Below are positions 36,851-47,888 of a DNA stretch of 64,000 bases, piece after piece (position 1 is the first letter of the stretch; the number at the start of each line of letters is the position of its first letter). A program made the translations under genes and the position numbers. Origin of the DNA: Malus domestica (taxonomy: Eukaryota > Streptophyta > Magnoliopsida > Rosales > Rosaceae). A model generated the notes under the pieces. That model ran no database searches. It was not told the origin of the DNA and worked only from the letters and a program-made list of their open reading frames with translations. The stretch lies in contig NC_091671.1 in the NCBI RefSeq assembly GCF_042453785.1, positions 15,942,001-16,006,000 of the forward strand. The letters are read 5' to 3'.

Positions 36851-37741
36851 CTGCATCATCCACTCTATCTCCGTCAAGTCGCAGAGTGCATGGGCTTCCT
36901 CTAGAAGACCACCAGAGACGTTGGTTGAAGACATGGCGAGGCTGTTACTTCTACTTCCGTCTAACATCGTCGGTTGGTTACAGCATTCTTCTCGGCAAAA
37001 AAAATAAAAATAATAAAAATAATTCAAAAAATATAGCTCGCCGTCCTTGCCAATAAGAAAATGAGTAGCCCCCCCTCCCGGCAAAGCCATCGTAGTCAAA
37101 GGTTCCTATCCACCATAATGAGGCCATTAAAAACCCGATTTCTGTAGAAAGGTTACCAGGAAGAAGATCGTCGATGCCCAAAGCAGTGCCAAAGTTGAAG
37201 TTGAAGGCTTGAAATCGCGCCCGGAAAGCACCATCACATTTAGGCATGCTGAGCAACAAATCCACGCAACCTGCCCACTCTTCTCTTACTTCGACGCTGC
37301 CTACCGCAGTCCGCTTCTCCCCTCATATCGAACTTCATCGAGTGGATTAAACCACTTTAAAAAAAAAATTCATGGCAGCCCCTGTGCAGCAAGCGCAGCA
37401 AACAACAACAGTAGGGCAGCAAGCAAGGCAATGGTTATGCAATGGTTGCAGTTGCTGCTATCCAATATATATATATATAATGGTCTCCAGAGAGGCACAT
37501 GAATGAAGGGCCGTGCACAGCAGAGGGAATCAGAAACAAAATATTAAAAACACTGATGGTGCGGTATGAGTGATGGTGGCGTGTGGAACGCAAGTGTCAA
37601 AAACAAATAAAAATAAATAAAAGAAGGATGATGGCCATCATTTTGTGAGTAGTGGTGCATGCACCAAAAAAAAAATATGTATATATACAAAAAAAAAAAA
37701 ATTATAAAGGTTTCAAGAATGATGGTGGACGGCACCAAGTG

Positions 37742-37744
<3 letters not shown>

Positions 37745-37780
<36 letters not shown>
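37745..37780. repeat. (AT)n microsatellite
   Basis: An uninterrupted AT dinucleotide run of about 36 bases lies within element B. Confidence 0.95.
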
Positions 37781-37782
<2 letters not shown>

Positions 37783-38393
37783 ATTATAAGGGCTTCAGGC
37801 ACCATGTGAAGGTAAAGAATAAAAAGGAAAATGAGGCAGGAATGATGATGTTGGGAAGCATCTTTCAAAGGCAGCACCAGCTGCCAATTGTTTAAATTAG
37901 CAGATTTGAGAGATGAAAGGGAAACGCGCGCCGACAACTTCATTTGAGAGCTGCTGCATTTGTGGTTTTTGGACGTAACCCATTGTTAGTACTACTTTTA
38001 CAGCTTTTAGAAATGAAAGCATGAAGAAGCACTCAAGAGGAGGGCATTCGACTCTCACAGTGCCAAAACCACACACAAAAAGAAGGTGCAAGCTACTGTT
38101 AACAAGTCAAGAAGGAAAAGGAAAAAAGGTGGTGGCGATAGAATAATTGAAGAATAGAAAGTAGGGGGAGGATGGTGCATAGGCATTGTCTAAAAATAAT
38201 GATTCAAAAAAAAAAGGAAAAGAAAGAGAAGAAAAAGAGAAGTAACATGTCTTAGTAAGATATGTGTTTTAGCACAATGCACTGAATAAAATAAAGCATT
38301 TCCATTGATATCTCTAAGAAATTACAAGTGTGTATAAAAAAATAAAAAATAAAAAAAAGGGAAAAGTAAAGCAAAAGAGAAAAGACGGAGACT

Positions 38394-39017
38394 TCATAAA
38401 GATTGCTCACGTGAAGCCTCAGCACTCAGCAGAACCCTAGAAGAAGAAGGCACTAAAGATTGATCATGTGGCGCCTCAATGCTTGGTCGAATGCCAGAAA
38501 GCGAAGGCAAAGGGTGCCTCTGGAAGAAAGCCACAAACTTCTGATGGTCGCTTTGAATCCAACCTTCAGATGCCTGTAGATGATCAAGCTTTCTCTTCAT
38601 GTTCGTCGAATAATCATTTGCAAGCATGCGCAACTCTTGATTCTCGCACTTGAGACGTTTGATCTCTAGTCCAAGGCTTTCCACCTCGGCCGTCAATGAT
38701 TCAACTTGGCGAGTTTGAGCAAGTAGGCGCTAGCCCATGTTGGACACAGAGCCCGCACACTAAACACTGAGATCCCGGGAGTCTTGAACAGCCAACTCAT
38801 TAGACCGCCTTGAAAGTAACCTATTATATCTAGGAGTGAGAAGGTTCCTAGCTACAACCGTAGCCATTGTTGCATCCTTCATCACAGAGTCTTCAACTGT
38901 AAGAGGGCCATTAGAAGAAAAGAAGGACGGGCGCCATATATTACCCTGACGCTGCGCACCTGTATCACTCCTAAAACTCAAATCTAAGCAAATGTTAGAC
39001 GAGTATGCCATTTCCAA
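38394..39017 (-). pseudogene. Antisense ORF (coiled-coil protein) of element B, two TAG stops
   Basis: One minus-strand frame runs 624 bases and is broken only by TAG at 38760-38762 and another near 38731. Both are consistent with CAG. It contains ARNLLTPRYNRLLSRRSNEL, then a strongly heptad-like segment (VESLGLEIKRLKCENQELRM) and KFVAFFQRH. It is encoded opposite to gag and lies between the pol position and the 3' LTR. Related ORFs occur in other Rosaceae retroelements as I remember them, and antisense ORFs in that place are known in Tat-lineage elements. Function is unknown. Confidence 0.6.
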
Positions 39018-39540
39018 AAATGGTAAAAGAAAAGGGTTGGAGGGAGTAAAATCTCAGAAATACAACAAAGACAATTTTCAAGGGCGGGCAATCTTGAAAG
39101 TGTGCATGTTGAATATGATTGACACCTCCTTAAAAGGAAAGGCAACACAACCACTTGTTCAAAAAATCGAAGAAATACCACTCTTCGAATTTCAAAAGCC
39201 GGATTTTCCTGCGTAAGGTCCGTCAACACTTTTCATACGCAATCTCAGCTTTCGGCTATCACGTGCAACTTTGTCAAATATGACTGACAGAGTTGAAAAC
39301 ATGCGAAGTTCATTATTCCAACTACCACACTTTTGGCCGACAAGCGTGGGTGACAAGGCCACATCCGCACTACCACTTGCTATTGGGAAATTACTATATA
39401 GTTCGACCTCCATCCTCTATGGCAAGGCACACATCCAAAATGCCTGACTCTTCTTCCTCGCCAAATGCATCTGCAACCAAACCCTTTAACATACTCAGTT
39501 TTCTTCCTCCCTGGAAACACCTTTTCAACCAAGTCACACT

Positions 39541-40095
39541 AGAGCAAAAGTATCTTATATCACTAAGGTTGAAAGCAAGAGTATCTCATAGCACGCTTCC
39601 TCCTTATCGTTTTCTTTGCCCTCGTTCTTCTCTGCAGGGTAAAGAGAAAGAGAGCGATCAGTCGGCACTTGGAATCAGCCTTCCGATTTGGAACCGACTG
39701 CCTGGAACCCCTTCCCTGATTGCTTACCTAGCATCGCTCTCGAAGTACCCATTGTTTCAACATCTTGTGCTTCCAAAGAAGATACCAGATGCCTGGAGAA
39801 CAAAAGAGGCAAGTGAAATGATGCATCGAAGCATGTGGAGACAAGCACAACAAATACATGTGTTGATCGTCCGCTACTTCTTCAAAAGTAAAAGTATCTC
39901 ATATCATCAGGGTCAAAAGCAAAGGTATCTCATATCATGTTTTTCCCCTATCATTTCCTTTGCCCTTGTTCTTGCCTGCAGAACAAGGAGAAACAAAGCA
40001 ATCAGTCGGAACCTGAAATTAAACTTCCGATCGGGAACTGATTGCCCGGAGCCTTTGCCTGGTTGCTTACCTAGCACTGCTCTCGAGTGCTCATC
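39541..40095 (+). repeat. Pair of ~210 bp direct repeats in element B
   Basis: Segments at about 39541-39750 and 39887-40095 share a run of phrases in the same order: 'agtatctcata', 'tttgccct.gttctt', 'atcagtcgg', 'cttccgat', 'ttgcttacctagca.tgctctcga'. The offset is about 347 bases. The content is non-coding. Confidence 0.6.
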
Positions 40096-40679
40096 TCCAA
40101 CTGTCGACGGGTCTCGAACTTCCTCAGCAAATACTTCAAGATAGTTGATATGATGTTGGCTCTTTACACTGAAGCTGCCAAGCATGGATGAGTCGCTGAG
40201 AAATGATGCTCTGAATGACCATTTAAAGGCAAAAGGTTGCGCACCACTTCTGCTATGCAAAAGAAACAAGCAGAGAAGAATGCAACACGATGAGCTGAAA
40301 CAAATCACTGTAGCACCACGCCCTTCCCTGCAGAACCACATAATCCAGGTGGAGGAGTTTAAGTCAAATTTGAGCCTGGCGCCGTTGCTCTAATCAAAAA
40401 GCTCGATAAGCTTCAACAACCTTTCGCTAGCACTATCGCCAAAGAGCAAAGTCTCGACAACTCTTGAAGATCATACCGTTCACCAAACTGCTCAAGGTTC
40501 ATATGAAAATGTTGTGAACTTCCTTGATCTTTCAAAGAAAATTCTTTGTAGCATCTGACCTTATCCCCTAACCTTCTTCAATATGAATTGGAAAGACTGA
40601 ATAAAGAAACAAACCATCACCTCCATCTCGTGCCTACCTGCCATGTGTCCAAATCCTGAACCCACTCGTGGTCATGTTT

Positions 40680-41145
40680 AAGTTCAAGATCAAGCTTCAA
40701 CGGCCCTTGAAGAAATCACAAGTCCTATTCAAGATCAAGTGTCCACCACCCTTGAGTTAAATCCTTCGAGATCAAGCCCCAACGGCCTTTGAATAAATCA
40801 TAAGCCTGATTCAAGATCAAGTGTCCACCACCTTTGAATCAAATCCAGTTCAAGATTAAGTCTGTGGAAAGTCCTTTGGAAGAACCAAGAAAACCCTCCA
40901 ACCTAGTTCAAGATCAAAGCTGTGGAAAGTCAACAAGCTCAACAAAATACGTGCCGATTCATCCATTACCAAAGCCAAAGATCATCTACCACATGAAGCT
41001 CCTTGTGGTCTAAATTTCATCAAAGATCAAGCCTCAACGGCCCTTGAAGAAATTTCAAACAAAATTCAAGAACAAGCCTCAACAGCACTTGAAGAAACTC
41101 CCAGCCCAATTCAAGATTAAGCCTCAATGGCCCTTGGATCGACAT
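40680..41145 (+). repeat. Subterminal array of 'caagatcaagcc' units before the 3' LTR of B
   Basis: About nine degenerate units of 35-45 bases, of the form 'caagatcaagcctcaacggc' followed by 'ccttgaagaa', lie in series. The same unit occurs inside both LTRs, two or three times each. Confidence 0.7.
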
Positions 41146-41209
41146 CTACATTAATGGACTTCAAAACGCATCTTCTACACGTGACAAGCACATGTATACA
41201 ACGCGCCTT

Positions 41210-41219
41210 GAAGTGGGGG
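41210..41219 (+). promoter_or_regulatory. Polypurine tract of element B
   Basis: GAAGTGGGGG lies five bases before the 3' LTR. This is the usual place for the plus-strand primer. Confidence 0.7.
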
Positions 41220-41223
41220 CATT

Positions 41224-41844
41224 TGTACACATTGAAATTTCGGTTAAATAAATATTGACAATTGTATTAAAATTACAACCTCCATTCATTTCACCTACAT
41301 CATACATTCATTTCACATACATGATACACTCACCTCACCTACAATGTCCACTCAATTAACGTACAACAATCCACCTACAACAATCCACCCAATCCACCTA
41401 CAACATCCACAAAAAAAAAAATGATGGTGGTAATTCATTCTCAAAGCCTACAAATAGGCCTCTCCATCAAAATCATAAGAGAAGAAAATTTACATACACT
41501 TTCTTTACTCTCAAGCAAATCCCGAAAAATCAAGAAAGCCCTATTCGTTCTTCGTGAAATTCTCCTTCAAGATCAAGCCGCAACAGCCCTTGAAGAACTT
41601 CCACCAATTCAAGATCAAGCCCCGACGGCCCTTGAAGAAAGTCTTCATCATTCATCAATCGTTCATCCAGGATCAAGCCCCGATGGCCCGTGGATCAACA
41701 ACACAATCCACAAATTTACACATTACGAAGATCGAATTAGAGGCTAAATTTGTAAAAGAGATTGTAACCCTTAAATCATTAATACAAATATTATTTTGTA
41801 CATGTGTTCTTGTCTCATTCATCACGAGAATTTCCGTGTTTACA
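41224..41844 (+). repeat. 3' LTR of element B
   Basis: It begins TGTACACATTGAAATTTCGG and ends TTTCCGTGTTTACA over 621 bases, and is followed directly by the duplicated GTGAG. It differs from the 5' LTR by scattered substitutions and by an additional internal subrepeat around 41598-41640. Confidence 0.9.
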
Positions 41845-42189
41845 GTGAGATGTTACCAGGTTACTACATTCGACACATTGAAAGCCGAATCTAATATTGA
41901 ACTTCGTAAAACTAGTAATCTTGTCTTCAGGCTCTAGAACCCGAAGGCCAAGACATGTTCCTTCCTCAGCCGCAGTCGCAAGATCAAGAAGTCAGCAGCG
42001 CGCTCAACGCAACATCAATACATTTTACTCCCCGGCCGAGCTCTGCCGACGAGTTGGCAGCCCCACACACAACCAAATGACGTAGTTAGCTTATTAATTA
42101 TTTGGCTTGCGCTCCACAAGGCTTGGTAATTTTTAGGATCAACATTTTAGCACGTCTAGTAGGACCCAGTGCTAAAACTACGAAGTTTA

Positions 42190-43178
42190 TGACCATTGAG
42201 ACACAGTCAGTAAAAAAGAAAACAGTCATGGGAAAGTTAACGACCGATTTTCCAGTCCAGAATCCAGGACAAGATGACTTGTCACAGACACACAATCTTC
42301 ATGCTGCCGTGATGCTTGAGGCCGCGAGCGCGACATGCCAAGAAAATGAAGTTTTTCTCGACGGTCAGCCTCACAATGCAGAAATCCCCAACAAAACCAA
42401 GGGCATTTTCATTGAAGGGATAATATAATATTGCGATAAGGATGGTGGTGAAGGTTCTGATCCGCCAACTAGGTTGTTTCTTTTAAGACTACTCGAAAAG
42501 TAATCTCGGTAAGTTGAACAGATTTTCAGTCAAGAAGTAAAAGCATACTTGAGATGATACGTAGTAATGGTGACACACACAACAAATTGCTCAAACTATT
42601 GGTTAGTAAAGCCTACGAAAGTGGACCCGTCGATCGTTCCCGATAATTTCCACCTAAGAATAATCTGTTACCAACGACACAGGTCGAAACAGGACCTGCC
42701 CGGTCCAAAACAATCGACTTGGAAAAAAAGGAAGATCAACATTCGTCGATATGATTGAGGTCCAAATAATGATTGATTCGGCCTTAAAGAAGGGGCCGAA
42801 GTTTCCAAAGTCCATTAATCCATATCTCGCCTTCGTGGAAAAATTCAAATACCCCAAAGGCTTCAAAATTTCGGACTTCAGCCTTTTTACCGGAGAATCA
42901 TCCTTATCGTTTTTAGAACACGTAGCTCGATTCACTACTCAATGTGGGGACGTTAATAGCGATTTTCATAATCTATGATTGTTCAACTTTTTGCTAACAA
43001 GCAATTCTATCAACCAGGGATGGATGTGTCAATGTCGTCCTTAGCTAGGATGGCTCAAGCCTTTGACGAATCACTAATGGAATACCTTACGAGGTTTAAG
43101 TCGGCCAGAAATTGGTGCCGAGTACCTCTCCCTGAGGTCAAGTTCTTTAGGATAGCTCTAAACGGCCTGGATGTATAA
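42190..43178 (+). pseudogene. Gag remnant of element C
   Basis: The N-terminal piece at 42190-42428 starts MTIETQSVKKKTVMGKL. A second piece at about 42780-42980 has FKISDFSLFTGESSLSFLEH and HVARFTTQCGDV. After a frameshift and loss of the central WY-containing part, MDVSMSSLARMAQAFDESLM and RFKSARNWCRVPLPEV follow. These are gypsy gag-core sequences. The copy is broken by frameshifts and deletions and cannot be translated through. Confidence 0.75.
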
Positions 43179-43680
43179 TAAGAAAGCCTCGTGTTTACCC
43201 TTATTAAGATCTTCCTCTTCTGAGCCGGAGAAGTGAGTGATCAAGGTGTTGTAGTTGAATAAGTTTTTGTGTAGTTTATGTGCATTTTCCTTCTGCGGTT
43301 TTTGGTTTCCCTTTGTCAGGGCTTCGACGACACGATCCTCGAAAATGGTCTTCAAGTCCAGGTCGAATTGATACCCGGAGAAAAAATTGTCGACTGGGAG
43401 GCCAATAAGAGAGGTGCCAAGTATGGCTGTGATGTCCATCACTGTTGGGCCAAGGGGGCCGAAGGGAAGGACCATCGTATTGGTATCCGAGCATCAAAAA
43501 CTTAGAGCAGCCATCACGAGCTCTCGATCCAAGCTCATCTCGATAGTTGAGAGTTTGATGGCATCAAAAATGTTGAGAGCCTTCCATTCGTAGCAGAAAT
43601 GTGGCTCCATCTGAATGACCCAGGCAGCCCAGGCCGCAGTGGTCGAAGGCCAAACATGTGTAGGATGGTGAACCCTTAAT
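43158..43680 (-). pseudogene. Antisense plant-mobile-domain (PMD)-like remnant in element C
   Basis: The minus-strand frame has MEPHFCYEWKALNIFDAIKL, then an in-frame TGA near 43503 (a Trp is expected), then LPFGPLGPTVMDITAILGTS, VDNFFSGYQFDLD, and YNTLITHFSGSEEEDLNKGK ending in HEAFLLY. This order matches the plant mobile domain found in 'aminotransferase-like' plant proteins and in antisense ORFs of some gypsy elements. It abuts the gag remnant directly, so the intervening pol appears deleted. Confidence 0.65.
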
Positions 43681-43989
43681 TAGCCATAAGGTTTAGCAGC
43701 AATGTGTGTGGACAAACATGTGACCAGTTTTTCGATTCATTAACCAAAACCATAAGTATTTATATGGTCCGCATTTTGGTTGGATTAGTCCATATATATT
43801 CCTTTGAATCCATTGCGAAAAGGGAGTCATGTCGTATCTTTGCAAGGAATGATGTAGAAATCAATTTCGTTAATAAGCACGCTTGGCAAAGTGTGCTTGT
43901 AGGCACAAGATCCTTACTTTGTAAGGAGATGCGTTGTAAATTTAGATTGAGATTTACCCAAAGTTACTCAAACCTTTGAACTTTGGAGC

Positions 43990-44500
43990 CACATAAATTC
44001 GTCTTGACACTATAACAAAAAGGAAAGAGAAAGAATAAGAAAAATGAAATAAAAAGCACCAAGATTTCACAAAAGATGGATATGAATGGTTGGTATAAGC
44101 CTTTTGAGTCAAGAATCTCACCAAATTAATTCAAATAGCATCGCATGTGAAGAAGGCAGTCGAAATTCATGCATCAAGAAATTAAGGTGAATAAAGAGAA
44201 AAATAACTAAAATAGAAGCCCGGCCAATCGAATTTTTTTTAGGCGCCTTCCCATCGATATCCATTTAAAAAATCAAACGATAACTACTAACTTTTAATTT
44301 GTTTTATTTTTAATTTTTTTTTGTTGCCTTTATCATTTATCTTTCTCTCCTCTCCATAACTGTTAATTTTTAGAGGATAATTATCATGATTTTTTAATTT
44401 TAATTACCATGTTTTATTTCCAATACAGTTTTTGATAAGTTAAGTTCTTTTTTACATTTTTGTCCTCGTTTTTTGGATTTTTTGGATTTTAATTGTGAAG
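43990..44500. other. Non-coding spacer
   Basis: AT-rich sequence without a gene or a definable repeat end. Confidence 0.4.
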
Positions 44501-45550
44501 GAAACATAGGGATATTCTTGACATTTTAGAATGCTTCACTAAATTGAGGCTCTCACTTTATATTATTAAGGAGAAATTAGGTTCTCATCCCTCTTTTTAC
44601 TACTCCATTGATTAAAATCTTCTTTTTTTTCAATTTTTGATCAAGGTCCTTGGATATTAATAACATAATTAATTATTTTAATAATAAAATATTTTTTATT
44701 TCTAAATATATTCATTTAGTGTTATTTTATAATTAGTATATTTATATTTATGGCTAAATTTATATCATATATTTTTATTTTTAGTTTATACCCATTTTTA
44801 ATTTGCAACCATTTTTTAATTTATACCAATTTTCTTTTTAATTTTAATTTGTACCTATATATTAATTTCCTTTTGTGCCCATATTTTAAAAAGTTTTATT
44901 TGTATTTGTACCCATATATTTTTTGCTAAATGTACCCATGCTAATTATATGTACCCATTCATGTAATTTTTTCCAAAATTTTAATCTTAAAATGTACTTA
45001 TTCTTAAATATACCAATTTGTTATATGTAAAATGTACCATTTTTTTTATATAAAATCTATTCAATTTTTTTTCTAATCTATTTTTAAACTTATATGGGTA
45101 CATTCCTTTTTCTTTGATTTGAGAATGTATCCATGTCAAGTTTAATCAAAGAAATTTACTAATGTTATTAAGCCTAATATCTTTTCTTTCTTTTTTGGTG
45201 ATTTTGAAGAATGTACCCAGGTTTTGGTACAATAATTTTTTTGGTTAATATTAATGAATATACCCATGTTTATATATGTATGTACACACACACAATAGTA
45301 TATTTATATTTTAATATTTTTAACCCCACAAATTATGGTTTTTTTTTATTTAAAACCTCATTAATATAAACAACTATAAATTTAAAATTTTAATTAAAAA
45401 ATATAGTAACATACATAGAAATAAATTATCACATTAATTTAGGGACTTAGATAAAAAATTGAAAACTAACAAGGTTTCAGTCAAAGAATATTCATAGCTA
45501 GGGACCGCATCCAAAGTCTCCCTATATATAAAGTGAGAACCTCAGTTTGG
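44500..45550. repeat. AT-rich block with inverted Helitron-like ends and GTACCCA-type words
   Basis: Two near-identical phrases face outward: minus-strand TCTCCTTAATAATATAAAGT at 44574 and plus-strand TCTCCCTATATATAAAGTGA at 45517. Both continue into GAGAGCCTCA or GAGAACCTCA. The sequence between them is about 80% A+T and contains a dozen or more variants of 'gtacccat' between about 44780 and 45270. There is no coding capacity. It may be a foldback element or two Helitron-type 5' ends in opposite orientation. Confidence 0.5.
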
Positions 45551-45554
45551 TGTA

Positions 45555-45876
45555 TCTTCTATATATATAAAGTGAGCACCCTAAAATGGTGAAACATTCA
45601 AAATACCATAAATTATCCTTTAAGAATTTCATAAATTACAATTGAACCAAAAAAAGCTAAAGTATTTAACTATATTTTTATTTTGAATGAATTTAATATT
45701 TAAAATTATAGAAAACAAAAAACAAAAACAAAACCTCCCACATTAGTGGGTGGTTTCAAGTAATTAATTCATTTCTTTTTAAAAAAAAAATTTTTAAATA
45801 TGTAAATTAATTATTTAAATAAACAAAATATAAAAAGGTCAATTGCCACGTGCGTATGGATGTGGCAAGAGACTAG
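45555..45876 (+). mobile_element. Small non-autonomous Helitron
   Basis: The 5' end is TCTTCTATATATATAAAGTG, a typical plant Helitron start, preceded by A. The 3' end has a hairpin with arms TTGCCAC (45843-45849) and GTGGCAA (45862-45868), then GAGACTAG followed by T. The insertion between A and T, the CTAG terminus and the nearby hairpin are the Helitron hallmarks. At 322 bases it has no coding capacity. The hairpin-to-end spacing (4 bases before CTAG) is shorter than usual. Confidence 0.65.
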
Positions 45877-47880
45877 TGTAGATAAAGCTAGAGCCCAAAA
45901 CGGTGAAACATTCGAAAACCCCGAATGTACCCTCACTTCATACACAAAAGGAATGAATAACTGTCTAAGAAAACAGGGTTAAAAACGTAATAATGTGCAT
46001 CACAAGAACTCCATCGATCTGGTAAGCATTTTCTCTGATACTCTCTCTCAGATTTTCTGTGTTTTCCTTGGTTTTGTGGGGCTTAATGGGTTTTTGGTGC
46101 CATTTTTTTAAGGTAATTTTTGGTGGGTTTCCCAAAATTAACCGACTCTTCCTCCTCAGGTAATCTAAATTTGCATTTATACGTTTGACAATGATTATAT
46201 GAAGCTCAATTTGTTTATGTTTTGGTAATTTTGTAATAAAAATGCGGGAAATCGATTCTGTACCGTTTCCAGGAATTAGTTTCGATAGTTTGAATGTGTA
46301 AGTCGATTACGTTTTGGTGCTAAGAAAAGTGGAGGTTGTTTACTGCTCTAATTGTGTGCTACATGCTTGGAATTTAGGAGCAAACTAAAAAATAGTGGTA
46401 ATTCTTTTAGAAAATAAATTATTTTTAAGGATATCATTTCTCCCCTTCTTAATCTGACTATATTTGTACACAGCAAAGTTTTGGCGGATTTCGGTTTGTC
46501 TGACGTATTAAAGTGTGGCAGTTTTATGTGGTTTATGTGTTTAATTAGTAATCCAGTGAATTAGGGTTGCTGTAATCTATGAAAAGAATCAGATGGTCGT
46601 TGAATTTTGAATTTCAGTGATTGGGTGATGGTGTAATTGGTTGTTTAGAGATGCAAATTGTATGATGAACTAGGCATCCGAGAAATCTCAGGAGTTTAGA
46701 GCCTCCTCATGCAGGGGAACAGCACATAGAACCCGTGAATAATCACAAAGGCCCTAGGCTAATTGGGCTTAATAGTTTCATTAATGTTACAAAACAGAAA
46801 CAATGACATGCCAATTTAGCTGCAATAGAAGCTGTGGAAAACTTGGAACAATTGGAGAGAACACCTACTGATTACCTAAAGAGGCACAAGATGAACTTCT
46901 TTATCTACGGAAGGAAGTAGATAATCTCCAATTTAATTAAGCCCTTAATCTATCCTACCACGTGAAGCAAAGGAATAATGAAGAAATATGGATCAAAAGA
47001 GGTATGAGGAAGAGAGAGCTAAAAATGTGTTCTAGAAATTTTTATTTGTTTATGGGTTTTATTATGTTAGATTTCAGGGTTTCAATCTTAGAGTTTTTCA
47101 TTTTAATTTTGTCAAGGGTATTGAAGATTTATGGAGTTGTGTTGGTAGATTTGGCTTTGTGGGGCTCAATATTTGTTAATTTTGTTATGAACTTGCAAAT
47201 TTTTGTGAATTTGATTTGGAATCAATGTTTGTTTGAAAATGTTTGTGAATTACAAGTCTTAGTTCAATATGAAAGAAATTGTACACGATATGCAGATGAC
47301 ATGCACATGATATGCACATGATATGCACATGACATGCAATTTTGTCATCTCCATATGATTTGCCCTGTCCTTGTATAGTGTTATCAGAATATACAAGGTG
47401 TTGGATTTTGGGTTTCAAAAGGTCCTTCAAAGTTCAAACGATGAGTTGAAACCATACCAATGGGTTTAGAAAGAAAAAATAAAAAGAAAAAGATGTAAAG
47501 ACCTCCAAGTTTCGAACCCATGTGTTGTTGAACAAAATAGTTAGATATGTCTGGATCAACCCATGCACATCACGATGTAGGGGATATGAGATTTGATAAC
47601 ACACTAACCTTTATGTTGGAAATGAAGTAACAACATTTGAAAACATCTTCTGAGTGAGGGGACAAAAAAGTCCTAGTGGGGATTCTTACAACTTTTCAAG
47701 GTCACATGCATCACATCCTCACCACATAAACACCTCCAACACAGTCCCTCTTTTACCCAACTGATTTCATCCTCATTATGGTAGACTTGTATATAAATAT
47801 GCTTCTCACACATAGTTGCAATAACCATTAACCCTCCTAAAAAATTAGACTTATCAAATAGCCAAAACAATTGAGAACAC
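45877..47880. other. Spacer with faint coiled-coil-coding traces
   Basis: No gene can be named. Around 46885-47010 an open stretch reads DELLYLRKEVDNLQF, then a stop, then a charged segment, suggesting a decayed helical protein. A short run of 'gatatgcacat' units lies at about 47288-47337. Confidence 0.35.
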
Positions 47881-47888
47881 AAACATGT

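Larger units (their letters stand above)
24289..41844 (+). mobile_element. Element B: gag-bearing gypsy-type LTR retrotransposon without visible pol
   Basis: It is bounded by two LTRs and a perfect 5-bp target duplication GTGAG (24284-24288 and 41845-41849). It was inserted into the LTR of element C. In order it holds the 5' LTR, a primer-binding site, a gag-like ORF, the reversed element A (26837-34390), a continuation of the gag/linker protein region (34391-35340), tandem repeats, an antisense ORF, a polypurine tract and the 3' LTR. Without A it is about 10 kb. I could find no aspartic protease, reverse transcriptase, RNase H or integrase belonging to B, so it is a large non-autonomous derivative. 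Confidence 0.85.
23717..43700 (+). mobile_element. Element C: outermost degenerate gypsy-type retrotransposon, split by element B
   Basis: Sequence 23717-24288 and 41845-42144 joins across element B into one LTR-like unit (TGTGAGAATG...AACA). It contains three copies of a 'cttcagtttggataaacag' phrase at about 24070-24190. After it comes a worn primer-binding-site-like segment (tagcacgtctagtaggacc, 42148-42166), a gag remnant (42190-43178) and an antisense PMD-like remnant. No protease, reverse transcriptase or integrase is visible. Both outer borders are approximate, and no 3' LTR was found in the window. Confidence 0.6.

Noticed and set aside
37544..37943. Tyr/Ile-repeat open frames around the (AT)n run
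   Set aside because: They are translations of a microsatellite.
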